This document shows, one piece after another, positions 16,289 to 22,931 of a stretch of 39,933 bases of DNA. Below the pieces are notes generated by a model. That model was not told where the DNA came from and ran no database searches. It saw nothing but the letters and a program-made list of their open reading frames with translations. The DNA is from JBOGVA01 sp050692195. Its GTDB lineage: Bacteria > Actinomycetota > UBA4738. The position numbers and the translations under genes are program-made. The stretch lies in contig JBOGVA010000045.1 in assembly GCA_050692195.1 (NCBI GenBank), positions 1 to 39,933 on the forward strand. The letters are read 5' to 3'. Position 1 is the first letter of the stretch, and the number at the start of each line of letters is the position of its first letter.

Positions 16289-16657
16289 CTACAGGGCGGC
16301 GCGAGCCTTGTCGATGTCGTCGGCTCCGATGACCAGCCGGGTACGCGTCGCCAGGTAGACCAGCTCGATGTTGGCACCGGCCCCGGCGATGCGCCGGGCG
16401 ATGGCTGCCAGGGCTCCCGGCCGGTCCTCCACGTCCAGGACAAGAACGTCCCGCTCGTCTCGCACCTGGATGCCCGCTCCCTCGAGGGCCGATCGAGCGC
16501 CCCCAGGGTCCTCGACCAGGACGTGGATGACCGCGTTTCCTTCGGAGGGGAATCCGCACACGCCCTCGATGTTGACCCCAGCGGTTCCCAGGGTCTCGCT
16601 CATGTCCGCAAGGGTGCCGGGGCGGTCCTCGAGGATGACCGTGAGATCCTTCGGCAT
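16289..16657 (-). CDS. Double ACT-domain protein
   Basis: A protein of 122 residues consisting only of two ACT folds. ACT 1 (about 2-65) has LTVILEDRPGTLADMSETLGTAGVNIEGV, and ACT 2 (about 68-120) has VLVLDVEDRPGALAAIARRIAGAGANIELVY. ACT domains bind amino acids and other small effectors; there is no catalytic partner here, so a free-standing regulatory or small-molecule sensor role is inferred. AGGAGG lies seven bases before the ATG. The stop is six bases from the end of the convergent nitroreductase gene. Confidence 0.85.
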   Translation of the reverse strand: MPKDLTVILEDRPGTLADMSETLGTAGVNIEGVCGFPSEGNAVIHVLVEDPGGARSALEGAGIQVRDERDVLVLDVEDRPGALAAIARRIAGAGANIELVYLATRTRLVIGADDIDKARAAL

Positions 16658-16736
16658 TGTTCCTCCTCCCTCGGGCGCTCCTGGCGCCCAGCGTACTCCA
16701 GTTGAGAAAGGCCGGGGAGTGCACCCGGAACGCTGA

Positions 16737-16766
16737 TTGGCGGCGAACGAAGGAACGCGCTACAAA
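16737..16766 (+). promoter_or_regulatory. Predicted promoter of the DUF1918 gene
   Basis: TTGGCG (16737-16742) and TACAAA (16761-16766) are separated by 18 bases, 22 bases before the ATG. A GGGAGGTGG ribosome site lies between. Confidence 0.4.
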
Positions 16767-16788
16767 CAGGTAGGCGGGAGGTGGTGAG

Positions 16789-17001
16789 ATGACCGGGAAG
16801 GTCGGGGACAGGGTGGTCCTGGAGTCGGAGCGCGTCGGCCAGCCGACCCGGGAGGGTGAGATCCTCGAGGTGATCGAGGGTCAGGTCAGCGTGCACTACC
16901 GGGTGAGGTGGTCGGACGGCCACGAGAGCGTCTTCACGCCCAGCTTCGGGAGCGCCAAGATCGTGCCGGGCAAGCCGGCCAGGAAGAAGCGCTCAGCATA
17001 G
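16789..17001 (+). CDS. DUF1918-type small protein
   Basis: A protein of 70 residues with the compact beta-barrel-like pattern of DUF1918, a small protein common in Actinomycetota: GDRVVLESERVGQPTREGEI, followed by VHYRVRWSDGHESVFTPS. The biochemical role is unknown; the family is often stress or dormancy associated. The C-terminus is basic (KPARKKRSA). A strong ribosome site and its own promoter indicate a single-gene unit, ending six bases before the convergent cyclo-ligase-like gene. Confidence 0.88.
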   Translation: MTGKVGDRVVLESERVGQPTREGEILEVIEGQVSVHYRVRWSDGHESVFTPSFGSAKIVPGKPARKKRSA

Positions 17002-17006
17002 AGTCG

Positions 17007-17729
17007 TCAGCCTTGCCGGCGGCGGGGAAGCGCCGAGAGGACCGGTACCTCCGCGACCTTGTCCTCTTCCAGGTGCGACCAGATGACTCCGGGTGGTCTC
17101 CGGCGAGCCGACCGCGGTGGCCTGAGCACCTCTTGCGGCGTCACGATCACGTCGACCCTGAAGTCGTGCTCGGTCTCGGGGAGGTCTTCGTCGAGAATCT
17201 GAACGGCGTGCACGGTGGTGGCCACGATCGTCCGATCGTCGACCAGGCCTGCCTCCGTGAGAAGGGCGAACTCGAGGTCTGAGAAGCCGCCGCCCTTGCC
17301 GATCCTGGCCCCGACCCGGTTCACCGCCACGCTCCCGCACACCACGAGGTCGATCCGCTGCATCTCGGAGATGCCCACCGCCAGGCCGTGCTCCATGCCC
17401 CCTTTGATCGAGGCGGCGCGGCGGGGGGTGGGTCCGAGGCTCTCTGGATCGAGCAGGCGGAATGGCTTGGGATCGGAGAGCCGGGGCACGGCCATGTAGA
17501 GAAGCTTCCCGTGGGTGAGCGCGCGGGCACGAACGGGAAGCTGAGGGGAGTCGGGATTGGCCTTCAAAGTGCGGGCGGCTCTCCACTCCTCGAGCTCGGC
17601 CAGTCGCTCCGCCGCCGCCTCGGCGCCCACGAAGTTGGGGATGCGCCCCCGAGTTCCGGGGAACCTGGCGACGCGGCGATCCTCCAGCAGCTTCCAGACG
17701 CGCTCTCGGAAGGCTTGCTTGTTGGACAT
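17007..17729 (-). CDS. 5-formyltetrahydrofolate cyclo-ligase family protein
   Basis: A protein of 240 residues from the ATG at 17729 (MSNKQAFRERVW). The frame stays open to 17876, but that extra part is the antisense of tRNA-Ser and its flank and is not coding. The nucleotide-binding loop of the 5-FTHF cyclo-ligase/MTHFSD family is seen in GARIGKGGGFSDLEFALL (about 163-180), with the basic N-terminal helix and LVVCGSVAVN before it. True cyclo-ligases convert 5-formyl-THF to methenyl-THF with ATP; this longer, divergent group may act on another substrate. The end is basic and proline-rich. Confidence 0.82.
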   Translation of the reverse strand: MSNKQAFRERVWKLLEDRRVARFPGTRGRIPNFVGAEAAAERLAELEEWRAARTLKANPDSPQLPVRARALTHGKLLYMAVPRLSDPKPFRLLDPESLGPTPRRAASIKGGMEHGLAVGISEMQRIDLVVCGSVAVNRVGARIGKGGGFSDLEFALLTEAGLVDDRTIVATTVHAVQILDEDLPETEHDFRVDVIVTPQEVLRPPRSARRRPPGVIWSHLEEDKVAEVPVLSALPRRRQG

Positions 17730-17784
17730 CCGGGCCGAACCTAACAGCCTCTCGGCGTGGAAGGCGGCCGGTACACTCGACCCC

Positions 17785-17871
17785 GGGGGGATGGCCGAGC
17801 GGACGAAGGCGGCGGTCTTGAAAACCGCTAGGGGCGCGAGTCCCTCAAGGGTTCGAATCCCTTTCCCCCCG
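17785..17871 (+). tRNA. tRNA-Ser (anticodon TGA)
   Basis: An 87-base class II tRNA. The acceptor GGGGGGA pairs with TCCCCCC (17864-17870), and the discriminator is G at 17871. The anticodon stem GCGGT/ACCGC encloses the loop CTTGAAA with anticodon TGA at 17819-17821. A long variable arm (TAGGGGCGCGAGTCCCTC) and the T-arm GGG-TTCGAAT-CCC follow. CCA is not encoded. TACACT at 17772-17777 is a likely -10 box eight bases upstream. Confidence 0.97.
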
Positions 17872-17904
17872 CCCATCTACCCGGGGTCTTTGCCAGAAAT
17901 GGGG

Positions 17905-18401
17905 TCAGGCCTCCGGAGGTGGTCCGACCCACCTGGTCCCGTACCGGGCCGCAATCTCCGCCAACCGCTCAACGTCTGGAGGCGCTTCTGGCGGCGGTGG
18001 GATCTCGGGACGAGCGGCGGGCTCTCCCAGCTCCCGGAACAGCCCCTCGTGGCCGGCGTTGCAGGGGCGAAGAACAGGATCAGCTTGGCGTCGGCCGTCT
18101 CGAAGCGGAACGCGTGATCGAGGTTGCGGGGCGCGTACGCGAAGGAGCCTCCGGTGGCGCGGACCACATCGCTGCCGAGGACGAACGTGACCTCGCCCTG
18201 CGCCACGTAGAATCCCTCCTCCTCATGCTGGTGAAAATGCACCGGGATAGCGAAGCCTTCTGGCGCCCGCACCTCGATCACGGTGCATCCCCCATCCGTC
18301 TCACCGGCCAGCGCCTTGAACGTGTAGAGGCCACCGAGGACCCACAGGGCCTCCCCCTGACCGGGCTCGCGGACGAAGGCCGGAGTCTGGATCGTGCTCA
18401 T
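17905..18401 (-). pseudogene. Cupin-domain protein, frameshifted near its C-terminus
   Basis: The ATG at 18401 (MSTIQTP) follows GGGAGGTGGCG. About 113 residues read well as a cupin: VHFHQHEEEGFYVAQGEVTF, then DHAFRFETADAKLILFFAPA. Near 18055-18062 the frame is lost. In the next frame the sequence continues sensibly as AGHEGLFRELGEPAARPEIP and ends VGPPPEA with a TGA at 17905-17907, a tail I recognise from related cupins. One base is missing (or two extra) in the CAACGCCGGCC region. As read, the first frame instead runs to a stop at 17877. The intact protein would be about 165 residues and is probably a metal-binding small-molecule or stress cupin. The gene is divergent from a TetR regulator, its likely controller. 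Confidence 0.75.
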
Positions 18402-18429
18402 CGCCACCTCCCTCATTGGTCGCGACCCG

Positions 18430-18507
18430 CAGCGATCGCTGAACGGCTCTGTTTACTGATTCGCCGGACTCTATCCCTCGTTCCTTCGGCTTGTCAAGCA
18501 TTCAGCG
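18430..18507. promoter_or_regulatory. Inverted repeats between the divergent cupin and TetR genes, possible operator
   Basis: CAGCGATCGCTG (18430-18441) is a perfect 12-base palindrome, and CGCTGAA (18437-18443) is repeated inverted as TTCAGCG (18501-18507). They lie in the 131-base divergent intergenic region, where an autoregulating TetR protein would bind. TAGACT at 18518-18523 could be the -10 box of the TetR gene. Assignment is by position only. Confidence 0.35.
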
Positions 18508-18532
18508 AACGCCGCTGTAGACTGAATTGCCT

Positions 18533-19123
18533 GTGCGTAGATACCAGCTGAAGCGGCGAGCAGAGCAGATGGAAGAGACCCGGCACCGCATCGCCCAGGC
18601 CACCTTCGAGCTCCACGGCTCGATCGGCCCCGCGTACACGACGATCAGCGCCATCGCCGAACGCGCTGGGGTCCAGCGACTCACGGTCTACCGGCACTTT
18701 CCGGACGAGGGCTCTCTGTTCCGGGCCTGTACCTCTTACGGCTATCACACCTACCCGCCCCCAGACCCTTCGACCTGGTGGGAGATCGACGACCCGGGGG
18801 ACAGGCTGCGGCGGGCCCTCGCGGACCTGTACGCGTACTACCGCAGAACGGAGGAGGTTTGGACCAACGTGCTTCGAGACCTGCCTCTGAAGCCCGCCCT
18901 GTTCGAGGTCAATCGGCAGTTCTTCGAGCAGATGACTCGGGTTAGGGACCGGCTGGCCGAGGGGTGGGGTACTCGGGGGCGGCGTAAGGCGTTGCTGAGG
19001 GCAGCCATCGGGCACGCGATGGATTTCAGGACGTGGCGCTCCCTTTGCGTGGAGCAGAACCTGGACGACGAAGGCGCCGTGAAAGTCATGGCCCGCGCCG
19101 CGAGCTGCTTGGCCAGTGGCTGA
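18533..19123 (+). CDS. TetR/AcrR-family transcriptional regulator
   Basis: A protein of 196 residues. The N-terminal DNA-binding domain (about 8-60) has the TetR pattern: RRIAQATFELHG-like helix 1, TTISAIAERAGVQRLTVYRHFPDEGSL as the helix-turn-helix. The C-terminal ligand domain contains an aromatic-rich stretch (TWWEIDDPGDRLRRALADLYAYYRRTE). GTG at 18533 gives the N-terminus expected for the family (RRYQLKRRAEQMEETR); TTG at 18527 is the alternative. No ribosome site is seen, and the TAGACT box ends only about 9 bases upstream, so the mRNA may be leaderless. It is divergent from the cupin gene, which it probably represses. The ligand is unknown. Confidence 0.88.
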   Translation: MRRYQLKRRAEQMEETRHRIAQATFELHGSIGPAYTTISAIAERAGVQRLTVYRHFPDEGSLFRACTSYGYHTYPPPDPSTWWEIDDPGDRLRRALADLYAYYRRTEEVWTNVLRDLPLKPALFEVNRQFFEQMTRVRDRLAEGWGTRGRRKALLRAAIGHAMDFRTWRSLCVEQNLDDEGAVKVMARAASCLASG

Positions 19124-19196
19124 ACTCGGAGTCCCGCTCAAGGACATGCTCGAAGAAGCTACCCGCATCAACAGTTCACACAGAGAAAGGAGCACC

Positions 19197-19568
19197 ATGT
19201 TCGAGCACACCAAGGCATTCAGCGGATTCTCCGTGGATGACATCCCCAGGGCCAAGCAGTTCTACAGTGAGACGCTGGGTCTTCGGGTGTCCGAGGAGCA
19301 CGGGATGCTGCACCTGCACATCGCCGGCGACCGGGACACGCTGATCTATCCCAAGGAAGACCACACGCCAGCGACGTACACCATCCTCAACTTCCCGGTC
19401 GACGACATCGACAAGGCCGTTGACGAGCTCGCGGCGCGTGGCGTGCGCTTCGAGCGCTACGAGGGCGCCCAGCAGGACGAGAAGGGCATCTTCCGCGGCG
19501 AGGGGCCGTTCATCGCCTGGTTCAAGGACCCGGCCGGCAACGTCCTCTCAGTACTCCAAGAGCACTGA
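19197..19568 (+). CDS. VOC-family (glyoxalase/bleomycin-resistance-like) protein
   Basis: A protein of 123 residues forming one vicinal-oxygen-chelate module: FSGFSVDDIPRAKQFYSETLGL, the metal-site-like HLHIAGD, then NFPVDDIDKAVDELAARGV and FKDPAGNVLSVLQ. AGAAAGGAG precedes the ATG at 19197. Members range from dioxygenases and glyoxalases to binding proteins, so no reaction can be assigned. It begins 74 bases after the TetR gene on the same strand and may be co-transcribed with it. Confidence 0.85.
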   Translation: MFEHTKAFSGFSVDDIPRAKQFYSETLGLRVSEEHGMLHLHIAGDRDTLIYPKEDHTPATYTILNFPVDDIDKAVDELAARGVRFERYEGAQQDEKGIFRGEGPFIAWFKDPAGNVLSVLQEH

Positions 19569-19599
19569 ACCACTCGCGGCTCGGGCAGCGCGCCTCCCC

Positions 19600-19638
19600 T
19601 TGACGTGAGCCCTGGAAGGGCGTATTTTACCGGGCGGT
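19600..19638 (+). promoter_or_regulatory. Strong promoter with overlapping likely ArsR operator
   Basis: TTGACG (19600-19605), a 17-base spacer and TATTTT (19623-19628) make the best sigma-A promoter in the window. ACCGGGCGGT (19629-19638), an inverted repeat of ACCG/CGGT, abuts the -10 box, where binding by the ArsR protein encoded next would block initiation. Confidence 0.55.
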
Positions 19639-19657
19639 TATTTAACAGGAGGGTTGA

Positions 19658-20020
19658 GTGGCGATAGCGACCGATCGGCTGGACCGCACGTTCGGGGCCC
19701 TCGCGGATCCCACTAGGCGGGCGATTCTCGCTCGGCTGGCGGCGGGGGAGGCCTCCGTCACCGAGCTGGCGGAGCCGTTCGACATCAGCCTGCCGGCGAT
19801 CTCGAAGCACCTGAAGGTGCTCGAGCGAGCAGGGCTCATCGCGCGGGGCCGGGAGCGCCAGTGGCGGCCCGCCCGGCTGGAGGTGGGGCCGCTCAAGGAG
19901 GTCGCCGAGTGGACTCAAGCGTACCGGCGCTTCTGGGAGGAGAGCTACGATCGGCTGGACGAGTACCTGGACACGCTCCAGGGCCGAGGAAAGGAGAGAG
20001 GCGATGGCCGCAAGCGGTAA
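19658..20020 (+). CDS. ArsR-family winged-helix repressor
   Basis: A protein of 120 residues from a GTG start with AGGAGGG upstream. The winged helix is typical of ArsR/SmtB regulators: FGALADPTRRAILARLAAGE, VTELAEPFDISLPAISKHLKVLERAGLI, then RGRERQWRPARLE as the wing. The usual metal-binding cysteines (ELCVC) are absent, so this belongs to the non-metal group commonly paired with AHSA1/SRPBCC proteins. It overlaps the AHSA1 gene by 17 bases, so the two are translationally coupled and probably autoregulated through the operator just upstream. Confidence 0.93.
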   Translation: MAIATDRLDRTFGALADPTRRAILARLAAGEASVTELAEPFDISLPAISKHLKVLERAGLIARGRERQWRPARLEVGPLKEVAEWTQAYRRFWEESYDRLDEYLDTLQGRGKERGDGRKR

Positions 20021-20504
20021 CAAACTCACGGTGACGACGCCGTCGGATCGGGAGATCCGCCTGACCCGCGTCTTCGACGCCCCGCGGGACCTGGTGTTCG
20101 AGGCGCACAGCTCCTGCGAGCACATGTCGCAATGGTGGGGCCCGAGGAAATACGAGTTCGCGAGCTGCGAGCTGGACTTCCGGCCGGGCGGCAAGTGGCG
20201 GATCGTTCACAGGGGCCCGGAGGGCGAGGATGACCAGGGGTTCAACGGCGAGTTTCGCGAGATCGTCCGGCCGGAGCGGATCGTGTGGACGTTCGAATGG
20301 GAGGGAATGCCCGGCCACGTATCAGTCGAGACCTTGACGCTCGAGGAGCACGACGGCAAGACCACGGTGACAGGGACATCCGTGTTCGACACCGCCGAGG
20401 ATCGCGACGGGATGCTCGAGTCGGGAATGGAGTCCGGTGCCGCCGAGAGCTACGACCGGCTGGACGAGTACCTTGAGGTCCTCCGGGCGCGGAAGGCCGG
20501 CTGA
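20004..20504 (+). CDS. AHSA1-type SRPBCC (START-fold) protein
   Basis: A protein of 166 residues with the AHSA1 pattern: REIRLTRVFDAPRDLVFEA, MSQWWGPRKYE, DFRPGGKWRIV, and FDTAEDRDGMLESGMESGA near the end. These proteins form a deep hydrophobic cavity that binds lipid-like or aromatic ligands. It is the partner of the overlapping ArsR gene. This pairing is widespread and is usually thought to sense or sequester the inducing ligand. The ligand is unknown. AAAGGAGAG precedes the ATG within the ArsR coding sequence. Confidence 0.92.
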   Translation: MAASGNKLTVTTPSDREIRLTRVFDAPRDLVFEAHSSCEHMSQWWGPRKYEFASCELDFRPGGKWRIVHRGPEGEDDQGFNGEFREIVRPERIVWTFEWEGMPGHVSVETLTLEEHDGKTTVTGTSVFDTAEDRDGMLESGMESGAAESYDRLDEYLEVLRARKAG

Positions 20505-20538
20505 CGGGACCCGCCCGCCGGGGAACGGGCAGGAGCGC

Positions 20539-20556
20539 CCGCGGATGGCTCCGCGG
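20539..20556 (+). terminator. GC-rich hairpin after the ArsR-AHSA1 operon
   Basis: CCGCGGA-TGGC-TCCGCGG is a perfect 7-bp stem with a 4-base loop, 35 bases after the AHSA1 stop. No U-tract follows, as is common in high-GC actinobacteria. Its terminator role is inferred. Confidence 0.35.
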
Positions 20557-20604
20557 CGAGCGGAGGCAGGCCTCCGGAGTCGAGTACGCCGAGCAAGGCG
20601 CTAG

Positions 20605-21156
20605 ATGCTGAACATCCGTTTCATGCATCCTTGCACCCCGGCCGCGAAGGAGGCGCTCGCCGACACCGAGCGCCAGCTCGAGGTCAGGATCCCGGGGGAC
20701 TACCGCGAGTTCCTGCGGAAGGTCTGCAACGGCGGGCGCCCCGAGGACAACATCTTCGAACAGGACGGGGTCAGCGCGGGCGTCGCGTCCTTCTTCGGCG
20801 TGGGCCATCCCGACGATGACGACGACATGATCAAGGTGTACGAGATCTACAGGGATCGGGTCCCCTCGTGGCTGTTGCCGGTGGCGGACACCGATGAAGG
20901 CAACCTGATCTGCATCTCCATCCGGCCGGAGGACGAGGGTGCCGTCTACTTCTGGGATCACGAGCTCGAGGCCGAAGAGGGGGAGCCGCCCTCGGAAGAG
21001 AACCTGACCCGCCTGTCAGACAGCTTCAGCGCATTCGCGTCGGCGGTTCGGGCGACTGCCGATGAGGAGATGCCGCCGGACATGCAAGTCAAGCGAGCCT
21101 GGGTGGATCCCGCTTTCCTGGAGAAGCTGAACAAGGGCGAGGGCCAAGGCGCCTGA
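20605..21156 (+). CDS. SMI1/KNR4 (SUKH) family protein
   Basis: A protein of 183 residues with the SUKH fold pattern: LEVRIPGDYREFLRKVCNGG near the N-terminus, FFGVGHPDDDDDMIKVY, LLPVADTDEGNLICISI and GAVYFWDHE. In bacteria many SUKH proteins are immunity proteins against secreted or contact-dependent toxins. No toxin gene, polymorphic-toxin repeat or secretion gene lies beside it, so this is an orphan, perhaps a resident immunity or regulatory protein. AAGG lies six to nine bases before the ATG. The acidic patch (DDDDD) is common in the family. Confidence 0.85.
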   Translation: MLNIRFMHPCTPAAKEALADTERQLEVRIPGDYREFLRKVCNGGRPEDNIFEQDGVSAGVASFFGVGHPDDDDDMIKVYEIYRDRVPSWLLPVADTDEGNLICISIRPEDEGAVYFWDHELEAEEGEPPSEENLTRLSDSFSAFASAVRATADEEMPPDMQVKRAWVDPAFLEKLNKGEGQGA

Positions 21157-21189
21157 CCTCGCAATGTTCCCGCTGAACGACGCAGTGCG

Positions 21190-21262
21190 GATGTTCTAAG
21201 GCGAAGGTCCGATCCAGCGGCGTCGCTTTCCGGCCGATCCTTCAAGCGACCGCCAGAACATC
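21190..21262 (+). promoter_or_regulatory. Structured leader upstream of pilT (19-bp interrupted stem)
   Basis: The 19-base strand at 21244-21262 is complementary along its full length to three segments upstream: GATGTTCT (21190-21197), GGCG (21200-21203) and GTCGCTT (21222-21228). These are separated by a 2-base bulge and an 18-base internal loop; the apical loop is 15 bases. It ends 24 bases before the pilT ATG and leaves the GGGAG ribosome site just outside. It could be a cis-acting RNA element or an attenuator. It does not match the c-di-GMP riboswitch consensus I know. Confidence 0.45.
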
Positions 21263-21286
21263 GAACGGAAGAGGGAGATCCTTCTG

Positions 21287-22366
21287 ATGCTTGACTTGAA
21301 CGCGCTTCTTCAATCGCTAGCCAAGTACGGAGGCTCGGACCTGCACCTCGCTGTGGGCTCCCCCCCGTTCATAAGGGTGAATGGCGAGCTCAGGCGACTG
21401 GAAGGCAACCCCATCACCTCTGAGGAAACCAGGGACACGGCCTACTCCATCGCTCCATCGGATCGCCGCGCTCTGTTGGAGGAGCGAGGTGAGCTGGACT
21501 TCGCTTACTCCGTCCCTGGAGTGGGGCGGTTTCGCGTCAATGCCTTTCGACAGCGGGGCGTGGTGAGCCTGGCCCTTCGGCGGATCCGCATCGGAAGCGC
21601 CTCCTTCGAGCAGCTCGGGATCGTGCCGGTGGTCAAGGACCTGGCGGAGTCCCCTCGGGGCCTGGTCCTGGTGGCGGGGCCGACCGGTTCGGGTAAGACG
21701 ACGACGCTGGCCGCGATGATCGATCACATCAACGCAACCAAGCCCGTTCACATCCTCACCATCGAGGACCCCATCGAGGTGCTCCACCCCTCCCGGCGGG
21801 CCAACGTGAACCAGCGCGAGATCGGGGTGGACACGGGCACGTATGCGGGGGCCATGCGGGCGGCCATGCGGCAGGACCCCGATGTCATCCTAATCGGCGA
21901 GATGCGCGACCCGGAAACGGTGGCCGCGGCGCTGGCCGCGGGAGAGACCGGGCACCTGGTCCTTTCCACCCTGCACACCACCGATGCGGTGGAGACGGTC
22001 AATCGCGTGGTGGACTTCTTCCCGTCGACCAACCACTACCAGGTGCGGGCCTCGCTCTCGAGCGTGCTCCGCGGCGTGATCTGCCAGCGGCTGGTGCCGA
22101 AGATGGGGGGCGGGCAGGTCCCGGTCTTCGAGGTCCTGGTGAACAACGGCCGGATCGCCGATCGCATCCTCGACGCCAGCGCCACCTCGGAGATCCACGA
22201 GATCATCGAGGAGGGCGAGTTCTACGGGATGCAGACCTTCGACATGCACCTGCTCGACCTGGTCAGGCGACAGGTGGTCTCCGTGGAGCACGCCCTGGAG
22301 GTGGCGTCAAATCCCCACGACATCAAGCTGATGTTCGAGCAGGCGCAGATCCAGATCGGGGCATAG
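21287..22366 (+). CDS. pilT: Type IV pilus retraction ATPase PilT
   Basis: A protein of 359 residues of the secretion ATPase superfamily. It has the N-terminal PAS-like domain (SDLHLAVGSPPFIRVNGELR), Walker A (GPTGSGKTTT), the Asp box (HILTIEDPIEVLH), Walker B (DVILIGEMRDPETV) and the His box (GHLVLSTLHTTDAVETVNR), all intact. PilT drives depolymerisation of type IV pili and twitching motility at the inner membrane. No other pilus gene is in the window, so it is an orphan; the rest of the machinery must be elsewhere. The ATG follows GGGAG at nine bases. The 3' end overlaps, on the opposite strand, the reading frame of the following membrane gene. Confidence 0.95.
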   Translation: MLDLNALLQSLAKYGGSDLHLAVGSPPFIRVNGELRRLEGNPITSEETRDTAYSIAPSDRRALLEERGELDFAYSVPGVGRFRVNAFRQRGVVSLALRRIRIGSASFEQLGIVPVVKDLAESPRGLVLVAGPTGSGKTTTLAAMIDHINATKPVHILTIEDPIEVLHPSRRANVNQREIGVDTGTYAGAMRAAMRQDPDVILIGEMRDPETVAAALAAGETGHLVLSTLHTTDAVETVNRVVDFFPSTNHYQVRASLSSVLRGVICQRLVPKMGGGQVPVFEVLVNNGRIADRILDASATSEIHEIIEEGEFYGMQTFDMHLLDLVRRQVVSVEHALEVASNPHDIKLMFEQAQIQIGA

Positions 22367-22931
22367 CCCCGCTGCCTTCGAGCGAGGTAGCCGCTCACGA
22401 CGACCCAGATGCCGACACCGATCAGTAGGATCGGCAACCATACGCCCCGGAGCGGTGCCCGGCGCCCGCTGATCCCGATGACCAGCTCGAAGAAGACCAG
22501 CCCGAGGACGAAGAGAACCGATCCGGCCAGGAACAGGCGCTTTCCGGTCGCCGCCAGGTCCGGGTCGCCGTGCAGCTTCCCGTAGACGATCCGGCCGAGG
22601 CCCGGGGCCGCCATGGAGACGAGCGCCCAACCGTAGGCCCAGCTCTCGAAGTGGTCGGCCGCGTTCTGGTAGAGCAGGAGCAGCCGGTTGCCGTCACGAC
22701 GCTGCCGGCGCCGACCAGTCCGCGCCCCCCGCCGCGAGCGGAAAGACCGAAGGCGAAGAGCACGATACCCGGGATGATCACGGAGAACGGCCAGGCGAAG
22801 TCGCCGACCTCAGCGTCGAGCGCCCGTACGACGAGAAGGACCAGGCCGACCAGGACCAGCGCGCCGCCGAGGACGACCGTCCCCAGAGCTCCCCTTCCCT
22901 CTGGGCCCTGACCCTTCCTCGTCGCCGTCAC
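22222..22931 (-). pseudogene. Small multi-pass membrane protein, broken by a one-base frameshift
   Basis: The GTG at 22931 overlaps the stop of the cyclase-AAA gene (GTGA), so the two are coupled. The first frame encodes two membrane helices (TVVLGGALVLVGLVLLVV and SVIIPGIVLFAFGLSARGG) up to GSVVTATG. At about 22681-22692 (plus-strand CAGCCGGTTGCC) one base appears missing. The next frame continues the expected protein as LLLLYQNAADHFESWAYGWALV, then two more helices (FLAGSVLFVLGLVFFELVIG and LRGVWLPILLIGVGIWVVV). The second frame runs without a stop 145 bases into the antisense of pilT, so the real C-terminus is uncertain. I recognise the pattern from other bacterial membrane proteins of unknown function. 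Confidence 0.65.

Noticed and set aside
14604..16788. RiPP biosynthetic cluster around the SagB-type gene
   Set aside because: No YcaO, precursor peptide, peptidase or exporter is present, and the neighbours are unrelated.
17730..17876. N-terminal extension of the cyclo-ligase-like protein starting MGGGKGIRTLEG
   Set aside because: It is the reverse complement of tRNA-Ser and its flank, a well-known false reading; the gene starts at the ATG at 17729.
21157..21286. c-di-GMP riboswitch before pilT
   Set aside because: The leader is structured, and c-di-GMP control would make sense, but the conserved GEMM core sequences are not present.
20505..22366. Toxin-immunity or pilus locus around the SUKH and pilT genes
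   Set aside because: No toxin, secretion, pilin or other pil gene is recognisable on either side.
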